Shown piece by piece: positions 23,690 through 37,029 of a DNA stretch of 64,000 bases. The DNA lies in NCBI GenBank assembly GCA_037039925.1, contig JAXRKP010001074.1, positions 1 through 64,000 of the forward strand. Reading direction: 5' to 3'. Position 1 is the first letter of the stretch; each line of letters starts with the position of its first letter. The translations under genes and the position numbers were made by a program. The DNA is from Doris montereyensis (Eukaryota > Mollusca > Gastropoda > Nudibranchia > Dorididae). A model generated the notes under the pieces. That model was not told the origin of the DNA and made no database searches. It was given only the letters and a program-made list of their open reading frames with translations.

Positions 23690-25370
23690 AAGTTGGAGAC
23701 ATTTTTGTTTAGAACCCAAGATTTGGTATGTGGAATGAGGCATTAATATTAAATAGGTATGGAGAATGACTTGCTCGTGTTCCACTTGAGACAGGGCTAC
23801 CGGCAATACTTGCTTAACGACTTACAAGTTACATTTGCAATCCATTTTGACTGGCGGTGACGCATTTCTCGCCTTATCTTATCTCATGTGTGCCGGTTTT
23901 TACCCAGATGCCGTAGTTATTCATGATTTTGAAAGAGAGCATAAGTCTACACATATAATATTATTCTAAACTAATACGATTTTGCCCTAAAGTCTAATCA
24001 GATACTTGATATGTCCATAAAATCATAAAGTGTTGAGAGATGAAGATGAAATTAAGATAACGTGGAACTCAAATTATGAATAGGAAGAACATGTTTCAAT
24101 GCCTCTGTGTGTGATAGTGATACAGTATCTTCTCTGTCTGGGTCTCGTCTCTCTCCACTTGCCATTTCATGCCATCCGCCAAACGCCATCCTCCTTATTT
24201 TTTGCTAAGTTCTCTCTTCATTGTTATTCCTCAGGTATACATGTGGTTCAGAAATTGTCCCCAATGCAAACTGTTACAGCCCTCCGTGTGTGTTGCTTAC
24301 TTTTACTTTTTTTCTTCCATGACCAACATTATAATTTTGATTTACTACATTCCTCCTTTTAATACATTTTAGTGAATAGAATTTAAATGCCTTCAATTTG
24401 ATGTATGTTTGAACATTATAACTGAGTCAATATCCGTGTACTTTAGGTCTTAATAACTATTGTCCAATTTTTCATCACTTCGATGTAGGTAAACATTTTC
24501 ATTTATTTTGATTTTTTTGTCCACAGCTGACTGTTGTAATGTAATTCTTTGTATAGAGCTCATATTCACATTTAATTTGATATGCGTTTCATCTTTCTAG
24601 CTGTATTGGTTATCATGGCTTTTGTAACCGAAAATCAAAATTTCTCACTTTTCCCACGAAACTGCCGTTTTTGACTTTGGTCATCATTTCAAAGTCTAAT
24701 TTAAGACACAATTCTTACAGAAATAGCTTTAAAAATTTAGACATGATCTATAGTAGGTTATGAATAGATTTACTCAGTTTTAACCCTTTAATCGGTCAAT
24801 TCTACATTTAACAAGGATCCAAAATTGACTCTTTTTACCCAATTTCATGGTATTCTTCTTTTTTCTCTAAGTTCTGTGTAATTTTTCTACTTTTATAACT
24901 TCATAGCTCTGTTACCATAAAGTAGAAGGGCTTTTCCTTCCTGTTATTCCATACTTCTCACTTGGAACTTGTAGAATATGTACTTCTGAATTAATCTTTG
25001 TGATGTTTTAATTATATGTTGAATATGGACTAAAATGCTATTTTCAAAATAAACCTTTAAAAACTCATAACTTTGTTATTTCTTCATCAATTTTGTTGAA
25101 ATAAAGTTTGTTTTGCATGTTTTGTCTAGATCTGTCTGAAAATAGTATTGTATTCAACATTTGAATAAAAAGAAAAAAATGGTTTGGAATACCTAATAGT
25201 AACCCATTGTTATATTCATCAAATTCATAGAAAGATTATAGTCAAATGGTGAGTTCGACAGACTTTACATCAAAAGAGACATCATCTACACCTTCCTACC
25301 CCTTACCCCCTACCCCACTCTCCCTCCCGCTCACTCCCACACTTTGATGAAATGTTACACCCCCTTAGCT
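23690..25370. other. 1.7 kb without a recognised feature (intron)
   Basis: AT-rich sequence with no array and no SINE that I can identify. By position it is intron of the cathepsin Z-like gene. The missing exon with NHVV and NSWG was looked for on the minus strand and not found. Confidence 0.45.
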
Positions 25371-25371
25371 A

Positions 25372-26150
25372 CATTACATTTCCGGACAACAGACTGAGTA
25401 GCCATAACACGTTTCCAGACAACAGACTGAGTAGCCATAACACATTTCCAGACAACAGACTGAGTAGCCATACACACTTCCAGACAACAGACTGAGTAGC
25501 CATAACAGACATTTCCAGACAACAGACTGAGTAGCCATAACACATTTCCAGACAACAGACTGAGTAGCCATAACACGTTTCCAGACAACAGACTGAGTAG
25601 CCATAACACATTTCCAGACAACAGACTGAGTAGCCATAACACATTTCCAGACAACAGACTGAGTAGCCATAACCATCATTTTCAGACAACAGTTTCCAGA
25701 CAACAGACTGAGTAGCCATAACACATTTCCAGACAACAGACTGAGTAGCCATAACATTTCCAGACAACAGACTGAGTAGCCATAACACATTTCCAGACAA
25801 CAGACTGAGTAGCCATTTAGACAACAGTTCCAGACAACAGACTGAGTAGCCATAACAAGCAGATGATATAGACAGTCAAAAATTCAGACAACAGACCTGA
25901 GTAGCCATAACACATTTCCAGACAACAGACTGAGTAGCCAATGCAACAGGTTTCCATGACAACAGTTGACTGATACGATAACTAAAACACCATAACACTG
26001 CTTTCCAATGGTGATTAGATAATGACAATTCAGACTGAGTAAACTGAAATTAGATACACGTTTCCAGTCACGAACTAAAGATAACCACTGAGAAAAATAG
26101 CCATAACACATTGATCTCAGAACAACAGACTGAGTAGCCATAACACTTTG
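25372..26150. repeat. 33-bp tandem array
   Basis: About 17 regular copies of a unit containing CCAGACAACAGACTGAGTAG and CCATAACACATT, breaking down after about 25850 into scattered partial copies. Confidence 0.95.
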
Positions 26151-26199
26151 CTAAAAAGGAAAGAATAATGATTAAGTAGAAGTGAGTAGGAGAAGGGGA

Positions 26200-27018
<819 letters not shown>

Positions 27019-27019
27019 A

Positions 27020-27461
27020 TGGATATTTTTCTGTCGAATTTTCTTCACCTGATTGAATAACTGTCGACTGTGAGTATAATAAATAGCCTTTTATAATTAT
27101 TAATCGAGCATTGTTGTTACTAGATTGTGTCTACGTCAATGTCAACAACTAGATCTAGAGTGCAATGCCTTACTCCATTTATACCTTCGTAGCACCATTA
27201 CTGAACCCCGATTTTAACCGTCCACCCTAGTCCCTCCCCATGCTCATCCATGCAACTCCTCCAGGATGGAGGTACTGGACCATGCGGTCAGCAAATTCTC
27301 GATAGTCCATCTTCAAAAGCTATTTTAGCTTTACTTTTAATCTACTTGAAAGCAGAAACTATTTGGTTATTCAGTACACAAGAATGGGATAAGCCAAAAC
27401 AATAGCATTTAATGACTATCTTGTCAGATTTCGTGACGTGAGTGGCATTGATTCTTCTTAC
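27020..27461. other. No feature recognised (intron)
   Basis: Intron directly downstream (minus sense) of the 27462-27537 exon. No further exon identified. Confidence 0.4.
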
Positions 27462-27537
27462 CTTTGGGTGTGAGTTATTCTCCTTGTAAACTCCCTTTTT
27501 ATAATTTGCAAGTAGCGGCGTCATTTCGATTCCACAG
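27462..27537 (-). CDS. Cathepsin Z-like exon, CGI-ANY segment
   Basis: 76 nt, acceptor AATCACAG, donor GTAAGA, phase 1 start and phase 0 end. With the previous exon it reads GPIS-CGIEMTPLLANYKKGVY and then KENNSHPK. This matches the cathepsin Z block GPISCGI followed by LANYTGGIY. Frame intact. The next exon, expected to carry NHVV and NSWG with the catalytic His and Asn, was not found between here and 20625. Confidence 0.85.
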
Positions 27538-27639
27538 CTGTGATTAAAAAGCAACACGAAGAAAGTAGAAAACATGGAGAGGAAAATAATAACATATTAT
27601 TTTTAAAAAGCATTGTGTAATTTTTTCATACCAAGATTA

Positions 27640-28045
27640 GGAATCAATCGTTCACTGCAGGTCACCTCGCCCCATCATTCCAGCAGTATTATAATTACTG
27701 CGGGTTACCTCGCTCAACCGTTCCAGCAGTATTATAATTACTGCAGGTTACCTCGCTCAACCGTTCCAGCGGTATTATAATTACTGCAGGTTACCTCGCT
27801 CAACCGTTCCAGCGGTATTATAATTATTGCAGGCCACCTCGCTCAACCGTTCCAGCGGTATTATAATTACTGCAGGCCACCTCGCTCAACCGTTCCAGCG
27901 GTAGCATAGTTGCTACAGGCCACCCCGCTCAACAGTTTCAGCGGTATTATAATTACGACAGGCCACCTCGCTCAACCGTTCAGCGGTATTATAATTACGA
28001 CAGGCCACCTCGCTCAACCGTTCCAGTGGTAGTATAATTACATCC
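27640..28045. repeat. About 45-bp tandem array
   Basis: Nine copies of a unit containing ATTATAATTACTGCAGGTTA and CCTCGCTCAACCGTTCCAGC. Confidence 0.93.
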
Positions 28046-28159
28046 GTTATGTAATACAATGGTTAGCGTTGATCGTGCAATGCTGTTGAAAAGTATGTGA
28101 CATGTATTAGTGAGGTTATTTTTCCTCTTTCAGCCAAAAATACCCTTCCTCCTCCCCTC

Positions 28160-28850
28160 TTTATCCCTCATAGGTGGCAAAATTAAGTAAGAGCTAATTA
28201 GCATCAGATGTCATTGATGACTAACATCAGTTTCCAAAGTTGGCCAACATCATAGGTAAAAGCTTACTAGCATCATAGTAAAGGCTAACTAGCAGCAGAT
28301 GATGACTAACATCAGCTTTCAAAGTTGGACAATATCATGGGTAAAAGCTTATTAGCATCAGATGTAATTGATGACCAACATCAGCTTTCAAAGTTGGACA
28401 ATATCATGGGTAAAAGCTTATTAGCATCAGATGTAATTGATGACTAACATCAGTTTTGAAAGCTGGTCAAAATCATAGGTAAAGGCTAACTAGCAGCAGA
28501 TGTCATTGATGACTAACATCAGTTTTCAAAATATTGGCCAACATCATAGGTAAAGGCTAACTAGCATCAGATGTCATTAATGACTAACATCAGTTTTCAA
28601 AGTTGGCCAGCATCATAGGTAAAAGCTAATTAGCTTATATGAGATTGATGACTGACATCGGTTTTCAAAGCTGGCCAACATCATGATAGGTAAAGGCTAA
28701 CTAGCATCATATGTCATTGATGACTAACATCGGTTTTCAAAGTTGACCAACATCATAGGTAAAGATTAATTAGCATCAAATGACATTTGTGACTAACATC
28801 TTCAAAGTGGGCCAACATCAGAGTTAAAAGATTAAACTTTCTACCATATA
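28160..28850. repeat. About 69-bp tandem array, diverged
   Basis: About ten copies containing AACTAGCATCAGATGTCATT, GATGACTAACATCAG and TTTTCAAAGTTGGCC, 50 to 70 bp long. Confidence 0.9.
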
Positions 28851-28992
28851 TGAGGTTATGTTCGAAAAACATTTTTATATCAAATGTCCTTGGTTGCTAA
28901 GGCCTTGAGTCCATAGTGAAAAACGTCATAGGCAAAAGGTTTAATATAACAGAGTTCACTACATTCATTATGTTAATGGGCAGAAAGCCTAC

Positions 28993-29142
28993 CTGATTGG
29001 CCCGTACTTGTAAATTTCTAATTTCATGTCAACTTTGCCTTGAATTGATCCAAAGCTTTCAATTTTCCATTTTTGTAGTTCTGAACAGCTGAGCACTTGC
29101 CGTCTGGTGTGCATGTGTAGCATAGACTCGTATCGTTGCATT
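28993..29142 (-). CDS. Cathepsin Z-like exon, Cys-rich insert and following helix
   Basis: Acceptor GTCTTTCAG. It completes a Glu codon from the previous exon, then reads CNDTSLCYTCTPDGKCSAVQ, NYK and, after a one-base slip in an A run, WKIESFGSIQGKVDMKLEIY and KYGPI. It ends AG before GTAGGC, completing Ser with the next exon. The family equivalent is the QCGTC insert followed by GDYGSLSG and ANGPIS. Length is 150 nt where 151 is expected. A (GAT)n tract begins 15 nt upstream of the acceptor. Confidence 0.85.
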
Positions 29143-29157
29143 CTGAAAGACACCCTC

Positions 29158-29160
29158 ATC

Positions 29161-29196
<36 letters not shown>

Positions 29197-29335
29197 TGAT
29201 GAGGATGAGGATGAGGATGAAGATGAGGATGATAACGATTATGGGGATATTGATGATGACGATGATGATGGTGATGATAAAGATGATGATTATGATGACG
29301 ATAATTGAGATGATGGTGATGACGATGATGATGAC

Positions 29336-29395
<60 letters not shown>

Positions 29396-29440
29396 GATGA
29401 CGACGATGATGATGATGACAATGATAATAATTATCATGAT
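29158..29440. repeat. (GAT)n microsatellite next to a splice acceptor
   Basis: On the minus strand this is a (ATC)n tract ending about 15 nt before the acceptor of the exon at 28993-29142. Confidence 0.95.
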
Positions 29441-29584
29441 GATAAGGAGGAAGGAAGAAAGTCGGACTTGAGAACATAAACTCGTATTGTCAATCCCGAA
29501 GACTCTCTGACTACTTTGATCACGTGTCTATTTCTCGGTTCTGCCCCACAGTTCAAATCTCGCAGATCTGTTTGTTCTAGTGCC

Positions 29585-32500
29585 ACGGATCCGTCCCACA
29601 GGTATGTCCCACGGATATGTCCCACGGATATGTCCCACGCATATGTTCCACGGATATATGTCCCATGGATATGTCCCATGGATATGTCCTATGGATATAT
29701 GTCCCATGGATATGTCCCATGGATCCGTCCCACGAATATGTCCCACTGATCTGTCCCACGGATATTTCTCACTGATCTATCCCACGGATCTGTCCCACGG
29801 ATATATGTCCCACTGATCTGTCACACGGATCTGTCCCACGGATATGTCCTCGGATATATCCCACGGATCTGTCCCACGGATTTGTCCCATGGATCTGTCC
29901 CACGGATTTGTCCCACGGATCTGTCCCTCGGATCTGTTCCATGGATCTGTCCCACGGATTTGTCCCATGGATCTGTCCCACGGATTTGTCCCACGGATCT
30001 GTCCCTGGATCTGTATTTGTTCCATAAATATGTCCCACGGATCTGTCCCACGGATCTGTCCCACGGATTTGTCCCACGGATATGTCTCCACTGGGATCTG
30101 TCCCATGGATCTGTCCCATGAATATGTCACGGATCTGTCCCACGGATCTGTCCCACGGATCTGTCCCATGAATATGTCCCACAGATCTGTCCCCCGGATC
30201 TGTCCCACGGATCTGTCCCATGAATATGTCGGACATGTCCCAGATCTGTCCCACGGATCTGTCCCACGGATTTGTCCCACGGATATGTCCCACGGATCTG
30301 TCCCTCACGGATCTGTCTCACGGATATGTTCCACGAATATCTGTCCCACGGATCTGTCCCACGGGTCTGTCCCATGAATATGTCCCACGGATGTGTCCCG
30401 GATATATGTCCACGGATATGTGTCCCACGGATATGTCCATGGATATATGTGAATATGTCCCACGAATCTGTCCCACGGATCTGTCCCACGGATCTGTCCC
30501 ACGGATCCCGTCCCACGGAATATGTCCCACGGATCTGTCCCATGATATATGTCCCACGGATCTGTCTCACGGATCTCTCCACTGGATCTGTCCCACGGAT
30601 TTGTCCCACGGATCTGTCCCACGGACGGATAAATGTCCCATGAATATGTCCCACGGATCTGTCTCACGGATCTATCCCACGGATGTGTCCCCTGTCCCAC
30701 GAATATCTGTCCCACGGATCTATGCCCCACGGATGTGTCCCACGACCATCTGTCCCACGGATCTATCCCACGGACCTGTCCCACGAATATCTTTCCCACG
30801 GATCTATTCCACGGATATCTGTCCCACGGATATATGTCCCACGGATATGTGTCCCATGGATATATGTCCACGGATATATATGGATATATGTCCCACGGAT
30901 ATCAGATATATATCCCCGGATATGGATATATGCCCCACGGATATATGTCCCACGGATCTATCCCACGGATATATGTCCCACGGATATATGTCCCACGGAT
31001 ATATGTCCCACGGATATATGTCCACGGATATATGTCCTACGGATCTATCCCACGGATATATGTCCCACGGATCTGTCCACGGATATATGTCCCACGGATC
31101 TATCCCACGGATATATGTCCCACGGATATCTATCCCACGGATATATGTCCCACGGATACATGTCCTACGGATCTATCCCACGGATATATGTCCCACGGAT
31201 CTATGTCCCACGGATATATGTCCCACGGATATGTCCCACGGATAAATGTCCCCATCTGGATATATGTCCCATGGATATATGTCCCACGGATGTCCACGGA
31301 TACATGTCCTGTCCCACGGATATATGTCCACGGATCTATGTCCCACGGATATATGTCCACGGATAAATGTCCCATGTCCATGGATGTTATATGTCCCACG
31401 GATATATGGATATATGTCCCACGGATCTGTCCACGGATATGTCCACGGATGCCCCATGCCGGATATGTGTCCCACGGATATATGTCCCACGGATCATAAT
31501 CCACGGATATATGCCCCACGGATATGTGTCCCACGGATATCTGTCCCACGGATATGTGGTCCAACGGATATATGTCCACGGATATGTGTCCCACGGATAT
31601 ATGTCCACGGATATGTGTCCCACGGATATGTGTCCCATGGATATATGTCCAGATATATGTCCCACGGATATGTGTCCCACGGATATATGTCCCACGGATA
31701 TATATCCGACGGATATATGTCCACGGATCTATCCACAGATATATATCCTGGATATATGTCCACAGATATATGTCCCTCGGATATATGTCACGGATCCATC
31801 CCACCAGATATATATCCATGGATATGTGTCCACGGATATATGTCCCACGGATATATGTCCACGGATCTATGTCCCACGGATATATGTCCACCGATATATG
31901 TCCACGGATATATGTCCCACGGATATATGTCCACGGATATATGTCCTACGGATCTATCCCAAGGATATATGTCCTGATCTATCCCACGGATATATGTCCC
32001 ACGGATATCTATCCCACGGATATATGTCCACGGATATGTCCTACGGATCTATCCCACGGATATATGTCCACGGATCTATGTCCGGATATATGGGGATATG
32101 TCCCACGGATATATGTCCCGGATATATGTCCCAAGGATATATGTCCACGGATATCTATCCACGGATATATGTCCCACGGATCTATCCCACGGATCTATGT
32201 CCCACGGATATGTGTCCTACGGTCTATCCACGGATCTATGTCCACGGATATATGTCCTACGGATCTATCCCACGGATATATGTCACGGATCTATGTCCAC
32301 GGATTTATGTCACGGATATATGTCCCACGGATATATGTCCACGGATATATGTCCTACGGAGATATGTCCCACGGATATATGTCCACGGATCTATGTCCCA
32401 TGGATATATGTCCACGGATATATGTCCACGGATATATGTCCACGGATCTATGTCCCACGGATCTATCCACGATATATATCCCACGGATATATGTCCCACG

Positions 32501-33535
32501 GATATATGTCCCTGGATATATGTCCCACGGATCCATCACGGATATATGTCACGGATCTGTCCCATGGATATATGTCCCACGGATCTATGTCCCACGGATC
32601 CCTATATCCCACGGATATGTCCCACGGATATGTCCCACGGATCATGTCCCATGGATATATGTCCACGGATCTATGTCCCACGGATATATATCCACGGATC
32701 TAATCACGGATATATGTCCACGGATCTATGTCCACGGATATATATCCACGGATCTGTCCACGGATATATGTCCCACGGATCTGTCCCACGGATATTTGTC
32801 CCATGGATCTGTCCCACGGATATATATCCCCGGATCTGTCCACGTATATATGTCCCACGGATCTATCCCACGGATATATGTCCCACGGATCTATCCCACG
32901 GATATATGTCCCACGGATCTATCCACGGATATATGTCCCACGGATCTATCCACGGATATATGTCCCACGGATCTGTCCCACGGATATATGTCCCACTGAT
33001 AAATCCCACGGATATATGTCCCATGGATTCTCCCACGGATCTATGTCCCACGGATATCCCACGGATCTATCAGGGATATATGTCCCACGGATCTATCGGA
33101 TATATGTCACGGATCTGTCCCACGGATATATGTCCCCACAGATCTATCCCACGGATATATATCCCACGGATCTGTCCCACGGATATATGTCCCACGGATC
33201 TGTCCACGGATATATATCCCCGGATCTGTCCACGGATATTTGTCCACGGATCTATCCCACAGATATATGTCCCACGGATCTATCCCACGGATATATGTCC
33301 CACGGATCTATCCCACGGATATATGTCCCTGATATATCCCACGGATATATCCACAGATCCATCCACGGATCTATCCCACGGATATATCCCACGGATCCAT
33401 CCACGGATCCATCCCACTGATATATCCACGGATATATCACGGATCCATCCACGGATCTATCCCACGGATTTGTCCGACGAGTATGTCCTCATGGATCTGT
33501 CTCACGGATCTGTTCCTAAGGATATGTCCCACTGA
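29585..33535. repeat. 4-kb array of 12-16-bp units (GTCCCACGGAT type)
   Basis: Units of the kind CCCACGGATCTGT (13 bp) dominate from 29.8 to 30.7 kb. CCCACGGATATATGT (15 bp) dominates from about 30.8 to 32.6 kb. The two alternate after that. It fills the intron between two cathepsin Z-like exons. Long open frames on both strands come from the repeat. Confidence 0.97.
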
Positions 33536-33539
33536 GCTG

Positions 33540-33660
33540 TGCCACATAAACAGGAAAGACCGGCCTACAAAGCAGCAGATTTTTTTATTTTCTGTCAGGG
33601 TTAACTCCCTTAACGTTTTGTCAGTCAAGACTCGCCTACAAGGCAGCAAGACTTAAGGAG
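33540..33660. repeat. Short direct repeat pair around a partial palindrome
   Basis: GCCTACAAAGCAGCAGA and GCCTACAAGGCAGCAAGA lie about 65 bp apart. Between them CTGTCAGGGTTAACTCCCTT and AACGTTTTGTCAG are partly complementary. Unclassified; an internal tandem duplication or element end is possible. Confidence 0.4.
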
Positions 33661-33783
33661 ATGGTTTATAATCACATTCGAAATTTTCTTTCCTAGTAAA
33701 GAAATATTCATATTGGTTTATGTCCATGCGATATTCATAATTTTTGGTATGAAAACTGTATGACCACTAAGACTCCCCTTTAC

Positions 33784-34007
33784 CTCCGTTATTAGCTTTG
33801 TAGACGTTGCAGCTTTCATCTGGAATTCCATTATCAACGGCATATTTATAAACCAAGCTGGGATCTCCTCCTTTACAGTCTCAGCCTTTGCTGCAATCAA
33901 GTACTTCTTGGGCAGATAAATAGGACCTCGCCGATCCTCCCATGTTGTGAATATTAAAACGATCTTCTATCGTACTTAACGTCGCCATTACCAGGAAGCG
34001 TTACAAT
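33784..34007 (-). CDS. Cathepsin Z-like exon, active-site region
   Basis: After acceptor TTCCAG it completes Tyr and reads CNASW where cathepsin Z has CGSCW, then (one base missing) VMATLSTIEDRFNIHNMGG and SYLSAQEVLDC. A TGA codon sits between the Cys of VLDC and DCKGGDPSLVYKYAVDNG. It ends IPDESCNVYKANNG and donor GTAAAG. It is 224 nt where 225 is expected. The nucleophile Cys is Ser as read (TCC for TGC). The match to the DETCNNYQA block of cathepsin Z is clear. Confidence 0.85.
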
Positions 34008-34269
34008 CTGGAACATTAAGAGAACGAAGGAAAGATTATAATTTTGATATTGTAGATAGTCGGAAAAGACACAACACACGCCAAGTAAAACATCAATATA
34101 ATTTCTAGATAGACATTTAACTGTATACAATTAAATTGAAGACATGTTCCATGTTTTTGCTAATTAAAATTTGGACTAAATTTCACGCCAAAAAAAAGTT
34201 TGGCAAATTTAGAGCACTGAATCTATTTTCAGATGCCTTGCGGCCGGGAGGGGGTACTTTATGCTTTGG

Positions 34270-34540
34270 CATTTATAAAAGACAAACAGTGAATCAAGGG
34301 GCATGTCGAAAGTGATGTGAATCAAGGGGCATGTCGAAAATGATGTGAATCAGGGGCATGTCGAAGGGGTGTGATCAAAGGGGCATGTCGAAAGGGATGT
34401 GAATCAGGGCATGTCGAAAGTGATGTGAATCAAGGGGCATGTCGAAAAGGGATGAATCAAGGGCATGTCGAAAGGGATGTGAATCAAGGGGCATGTCCAT
34501 ATCGAAAGTGATGTGAGTCAATGGGGCATGTCGAAAGTGA
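34270..34540. repeat. 28-bp tandem array
   Basis: About nine copies of a unit containing GTGAATCAAGGGGCATGTCG followed by AAAGTGAT, with single-base length variants. Confidence 0.93.
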
Positions 34541-34726
34541 TGCTTGATCTACTTCCAAAGGCATACTTATGATTACAGCGTATTTATTGGTCAGTGTTGA
34601 ATAGTTGTTTATAAAAAAAGACTGCGTACAGGATTTAAATTGTCGGTGATTATAACAGTTAGTTTTAGTCATGATTATATTCGTCCGAAAGGCCATGTAA
34701 GCTGCAACTCCCTTTTTAAATTTTTA

Positions 34727-34873
34727 AAGGAGCGCATTTAGCATGGCTGGTGGTGTGCTCTCTATAATGGACAGACGGTAGATCCCGACGTGGAGGTCGT
34801 GGGTTCAATTCTGTCTGGTGAACTGAGATGTGATACATTCATTTGTATTTGTTTCGTCTTTGTTCCTACGGGG
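34727..34873 (+). mobile_element. tRNA-derived SINE, family A, diverged
   Basis: A head-like segment starts AGGAGCGCATTTAGCATGG, then GTGGGTTCAATTCTG (box B) and a body ending TTTGTTCCTACGGGGCTTT. A family D SINE follows with no gap. Confidence 0.7.
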
Positions 34874-35185
34874 CTTTGGGGGACTCGTTAGTCCAGAGGC
34901 AAGGTGTCGGCCTCAACCAAATGATAGTGGGTTCGAGCCTCGCCAACGGTTGAAAATTTTCTCGAGTTCTTTCGAGCAAAATCTACCCTCCTGGTCAGGT
35001 AGGTGGAACGACACCTAGTCTCATCATAGACTGACGATAAAGGAGGTCCGTGTGCAGATCCTAACACTAACACTCTGTGCACGTTAAAGATCCTCTGACT
35101 GTTTAGGTGCAGTACGGGCAACATAAAAAAATCATACCAAAACCAATGAGATCCCTTAGCAGTGGATGTGGGTAAAATTATATCA
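34868..35185 (+). mobile_element. tRNA-derived SINE, family D, near full length
   Basis: Head GACTCGTTAGTCCAGAGGCA with GGTTCGAGCC (box B), then the body with CTAGTCTCATCATAGACTG and GCACGTTAAAGATCCTCTG, ending near ATGTGGGTAAAATTATATCA. It is the best-preserved copy of this family in the window. Confidence 0.8.
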
Positions 35186-35300
35186 AATGAAAAAAATCAA
35201 ATCAAATAAAAAATCTAAAAAACCTGAAATCACCAAATCAAATCAAATAAAAAATCCTGCAAAAACCACAAATCACCAAATCAAATCAAATAAAAAATCT
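35186..35300. repeat. Short tandem repeats of CAAATCAAATAAAAAATC
   Basis: Three to four copies of an 18-bp A-rich unit with spacers, at the 3' end of the family D SINE, perhaps derived from its tail. Confidence 0.8.
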
Positions 35301-36174
35301 ATGGGATTTCAATACATCTATACTATTTTTCGTGTCATTATTCATCCTCTTAAATACGTTTGCGTAGTCCATTTCTTTTATTTTAAGAATTTCCACGATT
35401 AGCTAAATTATAATAACAATAATAATATATCATCCATAGCAGAAACACTTATGCAGACAACAGGAATGCGAAGGATTAGGCCTAAAACGATTTCCACGTT
35501 AGATATTAGGAATAGATTTAGAAATGAATACATTTTCAGGAGTCATTCAAATAAACATAAAGAAAATGGTTCAGAACTTTCCAACTATTTACTATATGCC
35601 CCTATTTCTGTATCATAACAAGGCACTAGATGTAATAATATTGTGTGAAGGAAAAGACATGGAGCAACAACTCTTCCCCCAGGAGTGTAGCTAGCTCGGT
35701 TCGTAGCACGCTTTCTTTTCATGGCGAGGCGATGGAATTTCAGCGCATGGGGTCATGAGTTCGATACCCCATCCTGTTATACTGGTAGACAAATAGCCAT
35801 GGATATAGAGATTAATTGTGGATAAGAAGTGAAGATATTAAAAAAGAAAGACAGATTCGTGGAGGTGAAAGGGCAATTGAAAAGAAGCTGTATTTCACAT
35901 AAAATACAAATAAACGTGACGTATTGGGACATAATTTACAGGATTTAGATTATTTATTGATAAGATAGAAATGGCAGCTACCCCTCCCCACCCCACCCCT
36001 CTCCCTCATTCCAAAAAAATCCTTCGTTGAAAGCCTTGAGTCTCACAGAAAGATAAAACATAACATAATTTCTGAAACGCTATGTTGGGTGTATATTCTC
36101 CTGATCTCTTAAGTCTTAACCAGAATCTGATTTGTCGAGTCATAAACAAAATATAGACTATCCGTCTGTGAGGT
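35301..36174. other. Mostly unrecognised sequence; SINE family A head at 35684-35785
   Basis: A tRNA-like head (GGAGTGTAGCTAGCTCGGTT, then GAGTTCGATACCCC) lies at 35684-35785 on the plus strand. The rest shows no feature. By position it is intron of the cathepsin Z-like gene. Confidence 0.55.
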
Positions 36175-36835
36175 TTAAAAGAAGCCCTACCTATAATATC
36201 CCTTTACCATCGCGATGAGATAATCAAGCCCTACCTATAATATCCCTTTACCATCGCGATGAGATAAACAAGCCCTACCTATAATATCCCTTTACCATCG
36301 CGATGAGATAAACGAAAGCCCTACCTATAATATCCTTTACCATCGTGAAGATCGCGATGAGAACAGAAGCCCCTACCTATAATATCCCTTTACCATCGCG
36401 ATGAGATAAACAGAAAGCCCTACCTAATATCCTTTACAATCGCGATGAGATAAACAGAAGCCCTACCTATGATATCCCTTTACCATCGCGATAAGATAAA
36501 CAGAAGCCCTACCCTATAATATCCTTTACCATCGCGATGAGATAATCCCTTTACCATCGCGATAGAGAAGCCCCTACCTATAATATCCCTTTACCATCGC
36601 GATGAGATAAACAGAAACCCTATATAATATCCTTACCATCGCGATGAGATAAACCTACCTATATCCCTTTACAATCCGATAAAATAATCAGAAGCCCTAC
36701 CTATAATATCCTTTACCATCGCGATGAGATAAACAGAAGCCCCTACCTATAATATCCCTTTACCATCGCGATGAGATAAACAGAAGCCCCTACCTATAAT
36801 ATCCCTTTACCATCGCGATGAGATAAACAGAAGAG
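36175..36835. repeat. 46-bp tandem array
   Basis: About 14 copies of a unit containing AGCCCTACCTATAATATCCC and TTTACCATCGCGATGAGATA. Ends about 85 bp downstream (minus sense) of the 36921-37026 exon. Confidence 0.95.
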
Positions 36836-36920
36836 ACATGTAAAGCCAATGCTGTGACTGTTCAGTGAACCGGAACTATCGAGGATTGGTGACTAAGGTG
36901 CGTGTAAATGCAAAACTTAC

Positions 36921-37026
36921 AATGAGGAAGGTTTTGGTTACGTATTGGACTTGCGTATTTTTTCCAATCAAAATCTGTAGGAGTTCCTGCACATTGTCAT
37001 CATCTGCATGTGGCCACAATTTCGTT
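36921..37026 (-). CDS. Cathepsin Z-like exon, start of mature enzyme
   Basis: Acceptor ATCTCAG, donor GTAAGT. It encodes TKLWPHADDDNVQEL and then, one frame over, PTDFDWKKYASPIRNQNLPH, with phase 1 at the 3' end. It is 106 nt where 107 is needed: one C is missing in CTCCTACAG. Compared with the 13.1-kb copy it lacks a five-residue stretch after DW, and HIP reads NLP. Confidence 0.85.
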
Positions 37027-37029
37027 CTG

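Noticed and set aside
29528..33535. Long open frames on both strands (up to about 720 codons) with CPTDICPTD-type or GQIRGTDPWD-type repeats
   Set aside because: Products of the short-unit array; length variants shift the frame continually and all frames are equally repetitive.
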